Positions 44,667-53,049 of a stretch of DNA of 64,000 nt are shown piece after piece; positions within the stretch are counted from its first letter, which is position 1, and each line of letters opens with the position of its first letter. The stretch is from Salinactinospora qingdaonensis (GTDB lineage: Bacteria; Actinomycetota; Actinomycetes; Streptosporangiales; Streptosporangiaceae). A program made the translations under genes and the position numbers. Under the pieces are notes generated by a model. The model made no database searches. It was given only the letters and a program-made list of their open reading frames with translations, and had not been told where the DNA came from. The DNA is taken from NCBI RefSeq assembly GCF_039539445.1, contig NZ_BAABDD010000013.1:1-64000 (forward strand), read 5' to 3'.

Positions 44667-45454
44667 AGCTCGTTTCGCACCGCCCACAGGTCGGCGAACA
44701 TCGGCTGGAACAAGGTGGTGCGCAGGTAAGAGGCGCCGGAGGAGCCGCCGGTGCCCGACTTGTCGCCGATGACCCGCTCCACCATCCTCACGTGCCGGTA
44801 ACGCCATTCCTGGACGACCTGGTCCAGTTCCAGCAGCCGTTCGCACAGTTGCACCGCCAGCCCGCCGTCGCGGTAGGCCTGGGCCAGCACCCGCCGCACC
44901 CCCGCTGAGGGTTCCAGCGGCAGGGAGGTGTCGCGGCGCAGCATCTCGGGGGGAACCGGGTGGCCGTGGACGGCCAGGTAGCGCAGGAAGGAGTCGAACA
45001 CGCAGGGACGGTGCATCGCCCGTTCGAGCCGTTCGCGTTCGCTGCTGCCCTCCGGGTAGCGACGCAATATCCGCGGGTCGCGCCGGCCCAGCACCACCTC
45101 GATCTCGCGGAACTGCGCCGACTGGAAGCCGCTGCCGCCCAGGCCGGCCCGGAACCCGAGGAACTGGTCGGGGGTCAGGGTCTCGATCACCCCGATCTGT
45201 GACACCACCAGGCGGAGGATGGTCAGCGACCGGTTCAGGGTGTGCAGCGCGCTCGCCGTGTCCCCGTCCTCCAGGCCACGCTGTAACTCGACGAACTCGT
45301 GCAGCAACTGTTTGAACCACAGTTCGTGCGCTTGGTGGACGACGATGAACAGCATCTCGTCGTGCTGCTCCGAAATGGGGCGCTGGACCGAGAGGAGTTC
45401 ATCCAGCGCAAGATAGGCGGAATACGTGGTCACTGCTTTGTTTTCGATGGCCAC
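44663..45454 (-). CDS. kynA: Tryptophan 2,3-dioxygenase
   Basis: 263 residues, the usual bacterial length. Heme enzyme opening the indole ring of tryptophan to N-formylkynurenine. Visible motifs are TYSAYLALDELLSVQ, HDEMLFIVVHQAHELWFKQ with the distal His, GGSGFQSAQFREIE, and RHVRMVERVIGDKSGTGGSS with the proximal heme His. First gene of the leftward operon. With kynB (51904) and kynU it completes the route from tryptophan to anthranilate. Confidence 0.96.
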   Translation of the reverse strand: MAIENKAVTTYSAYLALDELLSVQRPISEQHDEMLFIVVHQAHELWFKQLLHEFVELQRGLEDGDTASALHTLNRSLTILRLVVSQIGVIETLTPDQFLGFRAGLGGSGFQSAQFREIEVVLGRRDPRILRRYPEGSSERERLERAMHRPCVFDSFLRYLAVHGHPVPPEMLRRDTSLPLEPSAGVRRVLAQAYRDGGLAVQLCERLLELDQVVQEWRYRHVRMVERVIGDKSGTGGSSGASYLRTTLFQPMFADLWAVRNEL

Positions 45455-46043
45455 GGTTTCCTCACTTCACCGAGATAGCGCAGCCCCGCCAGGGCGAGCG
45501 GTAGGGATTCGGCGCGCCGGGCCGGTACACCGCCACGCCCTGTTCTGACCTGCTGGAAAGGCGTCGAGGTGCTGGGTCCGACCTGTTCTGTTCTCTGGTG
45601 GGGCAGGTCACCGTCCCCGCCGTTGTCTCCCGGGGCCGCCAATAAATACACCGCCATGCCATGCCGACAGGCTAAGGAGAAAAACGTGGTCCAAAGAAGA
45701 GAGATGTCGAAGTCGGAGTGGAACGAGCAATCGGGAAGAAGAGGATTGGTTCCAATGAAGTGACACGAAAGTCTCCCGTCCGGTGGCCCTGATTTTTCGT
45801 CGGCGTGCCCGCGCGGTGGGAGCTTCGTGAATTTATCGATGAGCGGCGGCATATTCGATCGTGCGGTTTTTCTCGGCCACCGCGATCGCGCGGCCGGGAC
45901 AGCATTCCAGAAGATGTGGCGCACACCGTTCGGAGGTGAGACTGCCGTCAGCCAGCGGCGGTCGCGGGCGGTCATAACCCGCGGCGGCGGCCGGCGCAGC
46001 AACTCGGTGGCCTCACCCGGGGCCCGGTTCGCTAGGGAGGATC
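45455..46043. promoter_or_regulatory. Divergent promoter region of the tryptophan/anthranilate locus
   Basis: About 590 bases between the leftward TDO operon and the rightward IGPS-like operon, with no supported gene (a 190-codon minus-strand frame has no recognisable product). The part around 45660-45890 is AT-richer. It must hold both operon promoters. GGGAGG lies three bases before GTG 46044. Confidence 0.55.
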
Positions 46044-46760
46044 GTGAAAGATCGCAGTCTGTGTGACGTGCTCGCCGAGGCTCGCCGCGACGGTCGTGCC
46101 GCGCTCATGGTCGACGTCAAATGCCGGTCGCCCCGCGACGGGCAGCTGATCTCCCCCGAGCGGCTCGAACCTTACGTTCACGCGCTTCTCGCGGGCGGGG
46201 TGGACGCGCTGTCCACTCCGACCGACCCCGTCTACTTCGGCGGAAGCGTTGCGACCGCCCAACGGATACGCCGCATCGCCGCAGTTCCCCTGATGCGCAA
46301 AGAGTTCTTCACGACCGTGGCGCAGATGGACGAGTCCGAGGAGGCGGGGTTCGACGCCGTGCAGCTCTCGTTGAGCACGGTCACCGATCCGGACCTGTTC
46401 CAGGAGATGAAGTCCCGCGCCGAGAAACTCGGCATGGAAGTGGTCGTGGGCGTCCACAGCCGGTCGCAGCTAGAGCGGGCGATCGAGCTCGGCGCGGTCG
46501 CGGTGGGGATCAACAATCGCGACATCACCGCCCTGGAGCTCGACGACGGCACCGTCGACCTCAGCGCATCCCTGATGTCCATGGTCCCCGACGACGTCTT
46601 CGTGATCTCCGAGAGCGCCATGCACACAACCGCCGACGTCGGCAGGGTCGCCGGCACGGGGGCGGACGCGGTGCTGGTGGGAACCGCCGTGGCCAAGAGC
46701 GCCGATCCCGCCGCGACGGCGCGCGAGTTCCGGGAGGGAGCGCGAGCATGGCGACGCTAG
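46044..46760 (+). CDS. Divergent indole-3-glycerol-phosphate-synthase-like protein with altered catalytic residues
   Basis: 238 residues, a (beta-alpha)8 barrel homologous to TrpC. Compared with canonical IGPS motifs, Lys53, Lys110, Asn180 and Glu210 equivalents remain (VDVKCRSP, LMRKEFF, GINNRDI, ISESA). The Glu51 equivalent is Asp24 and the catalytic base Glu159 equivalent is Gly136 (VVGVH instead of LVEVH). A normal TrpC is encoded at 50996, so this copy is not needed for tryptophan synthesis. It overlaps the TrpA-like gene by 13 bases. A new reaction or a binding role is likely. Confidence 0.82.
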   Translation: MKDRSLCDVLAEARRDGRAALMVDVKCRSPRDGQLISPERLEPYVHALLAGGVDALSTPTDPVYFGGSVATAQRIRRIAAVPLMRKEFFTTVAQMDESEEAGFDAVQLSLSTVTDPDLFQEMKSRAEKLGMEVVVGVHSRSQLERAIELGAVAVGINNRDITALELDDGTVDLSASLMSMVPDDVFVISESAMHTTADVGRVAGTGADAVLVGTAVAKSADPAATAREFREGARAWRR

Positions 46761-47572
46761 ATCGGATCGCGCAGTGCGTGCGGCGCGCGAGCGCGCGGCG
46801 GGAGCGGCTGCTCGCGGTCTACCTCACGGTGGGCGATCCGCTGGCCGCGGACCCGCGCACCGGTGACCCGCTGAGTGCGGCCCTGGCCGCTGTCGCCGCA
46901 GGGGCCGACATCCTCGAATTGGGGATACCGACCCCGACGACCAGCCCCCGCGGCGCCGATGTCAGGGACTCGTTCGAACGCGCCCGCCCCACCGGTACGC
47001 AACAGGCGTGGGAGCTGCTGCGCCTGTTGCGCGGCACCGTCCCCCAAACCCCCCTGCTTCCCCTGGTGTATCCGGCGACCGTGAACGATCTCGGGTGGGA
47101 CCGCCTCATCGACGACGCTCGGCAGGCCGGCGCGGACGGGTTGGTGCTGACCAGCCCAGCCGGGGGTGCCGATGTGCGCCGCGTCGCCGCGGCCGGCCTT
47201 AGCGCCATCCCCCTCGTCACCCCGTCGACACCGCCGGGACAGGCCCGGGAGTTGGAGGAGCACGCCGAGCATTTGACCTACCGCAACCTCGCCTCGGGCA
47301 CCGGCGAGCCCTTGGACCTCGAAGCCGCCACGGAGACCGCGGCGCGGATGAGCCAGAGCGCGGCGAAACCGTTCCTCGTGGGGTTCGGCATCCGACACGA
47401 GCACGAAATTCGGGCGCTGGCACCCCACGCGGCCGGGGTCGTCCTCGGCAGCCGGCCGCTGCGGATTCTGGGCGAGTCGGAGCCGGAACTGCGCCTCGAG
47501 CGGCTCCGAGCCGCCACCCGGCGCTGGAAAGCGGCCACGGTCCTCACCGAGAAGACCAGCGGGGCGGTGTAA
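46748..47572 (+). CDS. Divergent tryptophan-synthase-alpha-like barrel lacking catalytic Asp
   Basis: 274 residues resembling TrpA in length and in the segments ILELGIPTP (Glu49 equivalent, Glu57 here), PLLPLVYPATVNDLGWDRLI, IPLVTPSTPPGQARELEEHA and VGFGIRHEHEIRAL. The position of the catalytic Asp60 is occupied by Arg68 (SPRGAD in place of LADGP). No TrpB lies in the window. It follows the IGPS-like gene with overlap, as if the two act together on an indole-glycerol-like or anthranilate-derived substrate. Normal indole formation is doubtful. Confidence 0.78.
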   Translation: MATLDRIAQCVRRASARRERLLAVYLTVGDPLAADPRTGDPLSAALAAVAAGADILELGIPTPTTSPRGADVRDSFERARPTGTQQAWELLRLLRGTVPQTPLLPLVYPATVNDLGWDRLIDDARQAGADGLVLTSPAGGADVRRVAAAGLSAIPLVTPSTPPGQARELEEHAEHLTYRNLASGTGEPLDLEAATETAARMSQSAAKPFLVGFGIRHEHEIRALAPHAAGVVLGSRPLRILGESEPELRLERLRAATRRWKAATVLTEKTSGAV

Positions 47573-47576
47573 CGGT

Positions 47577-49433
47577 ATGCGGGTCGACATCATCGGCGGT
47601 GGGCCGGCGGGGCTGTTCCTGGCCGGGCTGCTGCGGCGCAACGGGACCGCCGACGACGTGCGCCTCTTCGAGCGCCACGCGGCCGACGCCAGCCGTGGCT
47701 GGGGCGTCGTCTTCCCCGAGGGGGCGCTGGACGCGCTGGAACGGGCCGACCCCGCCGCCCACGCGGCCGTGACGGCGGCGGGAACGAGCTGGAGCCTGGT
47801 CGACATCAGGTACCGGTCCACTCGTCGGCTCGTCAACGGCAACGGTTTCCACGGGGTACCGCGGGACGCACTGCTGGGCGTGCTGCGTGACACCGCCGCC
47901 GACCTGGGGGTGAGCCTCCACTTCGGTCACCGGGTCCACAGCCTGGCCGAGCACGCCGGCGCCGACCTCGTCGTGGGCGCCGACGGGGTGCACTCCGTCG
48001 TCAGGCGAGAGCACGAGGAGGTCTTCCGCCCCCGGGTCGACCACTCGCCGTTCAGGTACGCCTGGTTCGGCGTGGACCGCGTCTTCCCCTACTTCACCTA
48101 TATCTTCCGCGAGACCCGGTGGGGACTTTTCCAGGGGTACTGTTACCCCTCCGGCTCCCGGTGGAGTTCGATGATCGTCCACGTCTCCCAGCAGACGTGG
48201 GAACGTTCCGGCTTGGCGAGCATGGACACCCACGCTGCCGCCCGGCTGTGCGAGGAGATCTTCGCCGAAGACCTCGACGGGGGAGCGATCCTCTCCGACG
48301 GGCTGCCCTGGGCCCGTTTCCCCAACCTGGAGTGCCGGACGTGGCACCACGGCAACACGGTGCTCATCGGCGACGCCGCCCACACGGCCCATTGGTCGAT
48401 CGGCTCGGGGACGCGCCTGGCCATTGAGGACGCGATCGCGCTGGCGGGAGAGTTGGGCGACACCACACGCCCCCTAGCTGAAGCGCTGGCCCGGTTCGAG
48501 GAGTCCCGACGCGGCACGGTCGCCCGGTTCCAGCGGGCCTCCCGCCTGTCGGCGTGGTACTTCGAAAACATCGACCGTTACCTCGGCTTCGAGCCGATCC
48601 AGTTCGCCTACCAGCTCATGGCGCGTTCCTGGCGGATCACGCACGGCGACATCGCCAGGCGCGACCCGCGGTTCGCAGCCGAGTTCGACGGCTGGTTCCA
48701 CACCCGAGCCACCGGGGAGCCGACGCAGATCGCGCCCGCCCCCGCCTTTGCGCCGGTGCGGATCGGCTCGCTGCGGCTGCCCAACCGAGTCGTCACCACG
48801 GAGGGGGCCTCCGGCAGCGGCCTGGTGATCACCGAGCCCACCCCGCCGGTCCCGTCGGCTCCGACGGGACCGGCGTCGACCGACCCTGAGGCGATCCCCC
48901 CGGCGGCACCGGAGTCCTCCCCCGCCTGCATCCGACTGCCCCTCACCGATATGCCCGGTGCCTACCACGACCTCGTCAAACGGGCCGTGGCGGAGGGCTA
49001 CGCCATGGCCATGCTCGACCTCGCCGAGAGCCCCCTCACCGAACTGCTGGAACAGCCGCCGCTGCGGCCACTGGCCGAGTTGGCCGCCCATTGGCCGCAC
49101 GATGCCCCCATCGCCGCCGCGCTCGCCGTTGGCGCGGCGGCGGACCCGGCGACCGAGTCCCAGCAGGCGGTGACGCTGGTCAGGTCGCTGGCCGAGGGCG
49201 GAGTCAAGGTCGTCCTGCTGGAGGCGCCGCGATCCATAGCCGCCCCCACCCCGCGGGAGTGGGACGCGCGTGTCGTCCGCGTCGCTGACGCGGTCCGCAA
49301 CGAGACCGGTGTCGCCGTCATCGTCGACGGCGGCACCCACAGCCTGGACCAGGTCGACACCGTCGTCGCCGCCGGCTGGGCCGACCTGTGCGTCCTGCGT
49401 TGCCCGCCCGAGCCGACCGAACAGGAGATCTAG
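47577..49433 (+). CDS. Anthraniloyl-CoA-monooxygenase-like flavoprotein with degenerate OYE domain
   Basis: 618 residues. The N-terminal about 390 residues form an FAD monooxygenase: IIGGGPAGLFLAGLL, EHAGADLVVGADGVHS and GDAAHTAHWSIGSGTRLAIE. The family, 2-aminobenzoyl-CoA monooxygenase/reductase and salicylyl-CoA 5-hydroxylase, has a second Old-Yellow-Enzyme domain in some members. Here that domain begins near FAPVRIGSLRLPNRVV but is only about 220 residues, has a Pro/Ser/Thr linker and lacks the AHGYLL active-site block. Hydroxylation at C5 of anthraniloyl-CoA without ring reduction is inferred. Start four bases after the TrpA-like stop. Confidence 0.85.
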   Translation: MRVDIIGGGPAGLFLAGLLRRNGTADDVRLFERHAADASRGWGVVFPEGALDALERADPAAHAAVTAAGTSWSLVDIRYRSTRRLVNGNGFHGVPRDALLGVLRDTAADLGVSLHFGHRVHSLAEHAGADLVVGADGVHSVVRREHEEVFRPRVDHSPFRYAWFGVDRVFPYFTYIFRETRWGLFQGYCYPSGSRWSSMIVHVSQQTWERSGLASMDTHAAARLCEEIFAEDLDGGAILSDGLPWARFPNLECRTWHHGNTVLIGDAAHTAHWSIGSGTRLAIEDAIALAGELGDTTRPLAEALARFEESRRGTVARFQRASRLSAWYFENIDRYLGFEPIQFAYQLMARSWRITHGDIARRDPRFAAEFDGWFHTRATGEPTQIAPAPAFAPVRIGSLRLPNRVVTTEGASGSGLVITEPTPPVPSAPTGPASTDPEAIPPAAPESSPACIRLPLTDMPGAYHDLVKRAVAEGYAMAMLDLAESPLTELLEQPPLRPLAELAAHWPHDAPIAAALAVGAAADPATESQQAVTLVRSLAEGGVKVVLLEAPRSIAAPTPREWDARVVRVADAVRNETGVAVIVDGGTHSLDQVDTVVAAGWADLCVLRCPPEPTEQEI

Positions 49434-49435
49434 CG

Positions 49436-50764
49436 GTGTCACGTGAACGATCCCGCGCCAAGCCCGCGGGCTACTGGAACCCCACGACCGAGACCATGCC
49501 GCGTGAGCGGCTGGCCGCCTGGCAGTGGCGCAAGCTGCACCGCGCCCTGGAGCACGCCAGAGCCAACTCCACGTTCTGGAGCCAACGCCTCCCCGAGAGC
49601 GTCGACTCGCTCCAGGACTACTTCGCCCGCGTCCCGCTGCTGTACAAGTCCGACCTCATCGCGGCGCAGCAGGTGGCGCCGCCCTACGGCATCCTGCCCT
49701 CGACCAGCCCTTCGCTGGGGGTGCGCTACCACCAGACCAGCGGTACGAGCGGCAACCCCCCGCTGCGTACGTTCGACACCACACGCGATTGGACGTGGGC
49801 CACCGACGTATGGTGCACCGCGTTGCACGGTGCCGGCGTGCGTCCCGGCCACCGGGGCATGACCGCTTTCGGCTACGGCCTTTTCGCGGGGTTCTGGGGG
49901 ATGCACTACGCCCTGGAGCGGATGGGGTGCACGGTCGTGCCCAACGGCTCGATGAACTCCCAGTCGCGCGTTCGTCTCCTCGTCGACCAGCAGATCGAGG
50001 TCTTGGGGTGCACCCCCACCTATGCTCTGCGGCTCATCGAGACGGCGCGCGAGATGGGGATCGATCTGAGTACCCAGGCCAACGTCGACATTGTGGTGAC
50101 CGGCGGCGAACCCAGGCCCGAGACCACGACCAAAGCGATCGCCGAGGCGTTCGGCGCGCGCGTCTACGACTTCGCGGGGATGACCGAGCTGGCCACCGTC
50201 TTCATGTTCGAGTGCCCCGACACCCCACGCGGCTGCCACATCATCGAGTCCAGTGTCATCGAAGAGGTGCTCCACCCCGAGACCAAGCGGCCGGTGGACT
50301 ATGGCGAGCAGGGTGTTCGCGTGATGACCGCCCTCGGGCGCGAGGGAATCCAGGTCTTTCGGTACTGGACCGACGACCTGGTGGTGAAGCGGCCGTGGCG
50401 GGAGTGCGGCTGTGGCCGCACCTGGGACTGGTACGAGGGCGGCATTCTCGGCCGAAGCGATGACATGCGCAAGATCCGCGGCATCTCCGTCACCCCTGTG
50501 ATGGTCGAGGACATCATCCGCGGCTTCGACGAGGTCGACGAGTTCCAGACGGCCCTGCGCACCGTCCGCGGCCTCGACACGATGATCGTGCGCGTCGAGC
50601 AGCGAGGGGCGGCCGGCGCGGAGCCGACCGATCTCTGCGAGCGCATCGCGGAGCGGATGAAGCTCGACATAGGACTGCGTCCCCAGGTGGAGCTCGCCGA
50701 GCCCGGCAGTCTCCCCCGCTTCGAGATCAAGTCTGCGAGGTTTCATGACGAACGAACGAAATGA
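49436..50764 (+). CDS. Phenylacetate-CoA-ligase-family aryl-CoA ligase, probable anthranilate-CoA ligase
   Basis: 442 residues of the PaaK branch of the ANL superfamily. The P-loop is HQTSGTSGNPPLRTF, YDFAGMTELA the adenine-binding segment, RYWTDDLV the hinge-proximal Asp motif, and LGRSDDMRKIRGISVTP the domain junction. A CGCGRTW segment may bind metal. GTG 49436 follows AGGAG and lies two bases after the monooxygenase stop. It would supply anthraniloyl-CoA to that enzyme. The substrate is inferred from its neighbours, not from residues. Confidence 0.86.
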   Translation: MSRERSRAKPAGYWNPTTETMPRERLAAWQWRKLHRALEHARANSTFWSQRLPESVDSLQDYFARVPLLYKSDLIAAQQVAPPYGILPSTSPSLGVRYHQTSGTSGNPPLRTFDTTRDWTWATDVWCTALHGAGVRPGHRGMTAFGYGLFAGFWGMHYALERMGCTVVPNGSMNSQSRVRLLVDQQIEVLGCTPTYALRLIETAREMGIDLSTQANVDIVVTGGEPRPETTTKAIAEAFGARVYDFAGMTELATVFMFECPDTPRGCHIIESSVIEEVLHPETKRPVDYGEQGVRVMTALGREGIQVFRYWTDDLVVKRPWRECGCGRTWDWYEGGILGRSDDMRKIRGISVTPVMVEDIIRGFDEVDEFQTALRTVRGLDTMIVRVEQRGAAGAEPTDLCERIAERMKLDIGLRPQVELAEPGSLPRFEIKSARFHDERTK

Positions 50765-50945
50765 CCTCTCAGCCGAGCAGGAGCTGCGGCTGACCGAGTC
50801 CTACACCGCCCTGCACGAGCTGGCCGGCTCATGCGAGGTCCCCTCTGTCCGGGCCGCCGCACGGGCGGCCGTTGCGGAGCTGCACGCCGCGCTCGATGGG
50901 CAGGCGCTGGAGTTCGATTTCTACTCCCACCGCTGGGAAGCCTGA
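50745..50945 (+). CDS. Small acidic helical protein
   Basis: A 66-residue protein overlapping the ligase 3' end by 20 bases. Mostly helical, with an Ala-rich middle (VRAAARAAVAELHAAL) and the C-terminal FDFYSHRWEA. No Cys pairs, signal or membrane segment; not an acyl carrier (no DSL motif). It may be a small subunit of the CoA ligase or monooxygenase. Function unknown. Confidence 0.6.
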   Translation: MTNERNDLSAEQELRLTESYTALHELAGSCEVPSVRAAARAAVAELHAALDGQALEFDFYSHRWEA

Positions 50946-50995
50946 GCCCCGGCGGTGGGGACAGCCGTTTCGCGTGCTAGCCGTGAGGTGTTGAA

Positions 50996-51832
50996 TTGAG
51001 CGTTCTCGAATCGATCATCGACGGTGTCCGTGTGGACCTGGCCGCCCGTGAGGCGCAGCTTCCGCTCGCAGCCGTCAAGGAGAAGGCGGCGCGCGCCGCT
51101 TTGCCCCGGGACGCGATGTCGGTGCTGCGCGCACCGGGGGTCGCGGTCATCGCTGAGGTGAAACGCCGTAGCCCGTCGCGGGGGACGCTCGCCGACATCG
51201 GCGACCCCACCGAGCTCGCGCGCGCCTACGAGGCCGGCGGCGCCGGCGTCATCAGCGTCCTGACCGAGCGCCGCCGCTTCGGCGGCTCGCTCGCCGACCT
51301 CGACGCCGTGCGGGCCACGGTAGCGGCTCCGCTGCTGCGCAAGGATTTCGTGGTCAGCCCTTACCAGGTTTACGAGGCTCGGCTGCACGGTGCGGACCTC
51401 GTCCTGCTCATCGTGGCCGCCCTCGCTCAAGAGACACTCGTGTCACTGGTGGAGCTCGTCGAGTCCCTGGGCATGACGGCCCTGGTCGAGGTGCACACCG
51501 CCGCCGAGGCCGACCGCGCCGTTCAGGCCGGCGCCAAGGTCATCGGGGTCAACGCGCGTGACCTGCACACCCTGGACGTCGATCGGGGCGTCTTCGCCGA
51601 GGTCGCCCCCAGGCTTCCCGCCGAAACCGTCAAGGTCGCCGAGTCGGGTGTGCAGACAGCCACTGACCTGCTCACCTACGCGGCAGCGGGCGCGGACGCC
51701 GTGCTGGTCGGCGAAGGGCTGGTCACCAACGCCCGCCCCCAAGCCGCGGTCGCGGAGTTGGTGGCGGCTGGACGAGACGTCTCCACCACAGCCGCAGCGG
51801 CGCACACCCCGCAGGACAGGTCCAAAGCGTAA
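50996..51832 (+). CDS. trpC: Indole-3-glycerol phosphate synthase
   Basis: 278 residues with all catalytic residues: VIAEVKRRSPSRG (Glu51/Lys53 type), LLRKDFVVSPYQ (Lys110), ALVEVHTAAE (Glu159), GVNARDLHTL (Asn180) and KVAESGV (Glu210/Ser211). It converts CdRP to indole-3-glycerol phosphate. TTG 50996 follows GAGGTG by seven bases. Together with trpD in the opposite operon it reinforces tryptophan supply; trpE, trpF and trpB are not in the window and are presumably housekeeping genes. Confidence 0.95.
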   Translation: MSVLESIIDGVRVDLAAREAQLPLAAVKEKAARAALPRDAMSVLRAPGVAVIAEVKRRSPSRGTLADIGDPTELARAYEAGGAGVISVLTERRRFGGSLADLDAVRATVAAPLLRKDFVVSPYQVYEARLHGADLVLLIVAALAQETLVSLVELVESLGMTALVEVHTAAEADRAVQAGAKVIGVNARDLHTLDVDRGVFAEVAPRLPAETVKVAESGVQTATDLLTYAAAGADAVLVGEGLVTNARPQAAVAELVAAGRDVSTTAAAAHTPQDRSKA

Positions 51833-51903
51833 CGGTCCGAGCCTCGAGCGTCCCCGCCCTCACCCCCGGCACCACCAGCGTCCTCGACAGGCAGGAGTAG
51901 ACC

Positions 51904-52713
51904 ATGACCTCCGCCCCAGCTTCCCGGGCCGGCCCCGACCTCACCGTGGCCTACGGGCCGCACCCCGAGCAGGTGGCCGACGTCAGACTCCCGGCCGATC
52001 CGGCACGGCCGGCGCCGCTGCTGCTGCTCTGGCACGGGGGCTTCTGGCGCCAGGCCCACGACCGTGGCTACCTCGAACCGATGGCCGCCGACCTCGCCGG
52101 CCATGGGTTCGCAGTGGCCAACATCGAATACCGGCGGGCCGGCGGCGAAGGCGGCTGGCCCACCACCCTCGTCGACGCCGCCGAGGCCGCCGACGCCCTC
52201 CCCGACCTCGTCGAGCGGGCGGCGCCCGGCCGGATCGACCGCGACCGCGTCGTTCGCGCCGGCCACTCGGCCGGGGGACACCTCGCAGTGTGGACGGTGC
52301 TGCGGCACCGGCTGCCCGAGACGGCCCCCGGAGCCGGCTCCCCGCCCACCCAGGTAGCCGGCGTGCTGGCAGTGGCGCCGGTGCTCGACTTGGCTGAGGC
52401 GTGGCGGCGGGGGCTGGGCGAGCACGCCGTCGACGCCTTCATGGGCGGGGGGCCGGATCAGTTCCCCGGCCGTTACGGCCACGCCGCCCCGGTCGAGCTG
52501 GGACGGCCTCCCGTCCCGGTGACGCTGGTACACGGGCGGGCGGACCCCCGGGTGCCGGTGGAGATGTCGCGCCACTATGCGGCGCGGACGGCCTGCACGC
52601 TCGTGGAGGTGGCCGGTGCCGACCACTTCGCCGTTGTCACTCCCACCTCGTCGGCGTGGCCGCGGGTGCTGGACGCGCTCGCAGCGCTGGTCGGCCCCGA
52701 ACCGACTCCGTGA
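51904..52713 (+). CDS. kynB: Kynurenine formamidase (alpha/beta hydrolase)
   Basis: 269 residues. The oxyanion-hole motif HGGFW at about residue 42 is typical of kynurenine formamidases. The nucleophile elbow is GHSAGGH, the acid lies in HGRADPRVP and the His in GADHFAVV. It hydrolyses N-formylkynurenine, linking kynA and kynU. The gene symbol follows the metabolic role; by fold it is the alpha/beta-hydrolase formamidase type rather than the metal-dependent bacterial KynB. ATG 51904 follows CAGGAG. Confidence 0.85.
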   Translation: MTSAPASRAGPDLTVAYGPHPEQVADVRLPADPARPAPLLLLWHGGFWRQAHDRGYLEPMAADLAGHGFAVANIEYRRAGGEGGWPTTLVDAAEAADALPDLVERAAPGRIDRDRVVRAGHSAGGHLAVWTVLRHRLPETAPGAGSPPTQVAGVLAVAPVLDLAEAWRRGLGEHAVDAFMGGGPDQFPGRYGHAAPVELGRPPVPVTLVHGRADPRVPVEMSRHYAARTACTLVEVAGADHFAVVTPTSSAWPRVLDALAALVGPEPTP

Positions 52714-53049
52714 CCGACCTCGCTTTCCCGGGCGCCGTGTCCTCACGCGAAGGGGCGGCGCGGCGGTCGTGGACGCCGCAATCCACGAGACGCCCGCCTC
52801 GTCTTCGGCTGCCAGCATTGAGGCCGCGGCGGGCCGTTGCCGCACCCGCCCGCCATCTCCACCTACGTGAGGGCGTTTCCGCCGGGGGCGAGGCTCTCCC
52901 GGCGTCCTGCCTGGCCGTCGGGGCGGGCGGCGGGTCCGGCCAGCCGGTCAAAAGCGGCACGGGCACCCGCGGCCCGGCCGGTGGGATGCGGGGTCGACCG
53001 TGCTCGGCCAGTGGGCGGTGCCGAACGACCCCGATGAGAGGAGGAGCCC
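52714..53049. other. Intergenic region, no gene seen
   Basis: About 336 GC-rich bases. Open frames are Arg/Pro-rich artefacts. The HpaB gene has a strong GAGGAGG site. An internal promoter is possible. Confidence 0.35.

Noticed and set aside
45430..46002. 190-codon minus-strand frame in the divergent region
   Set aside because: No homology features, Pro/Arg-rich, and it occupies the only available promoter space.
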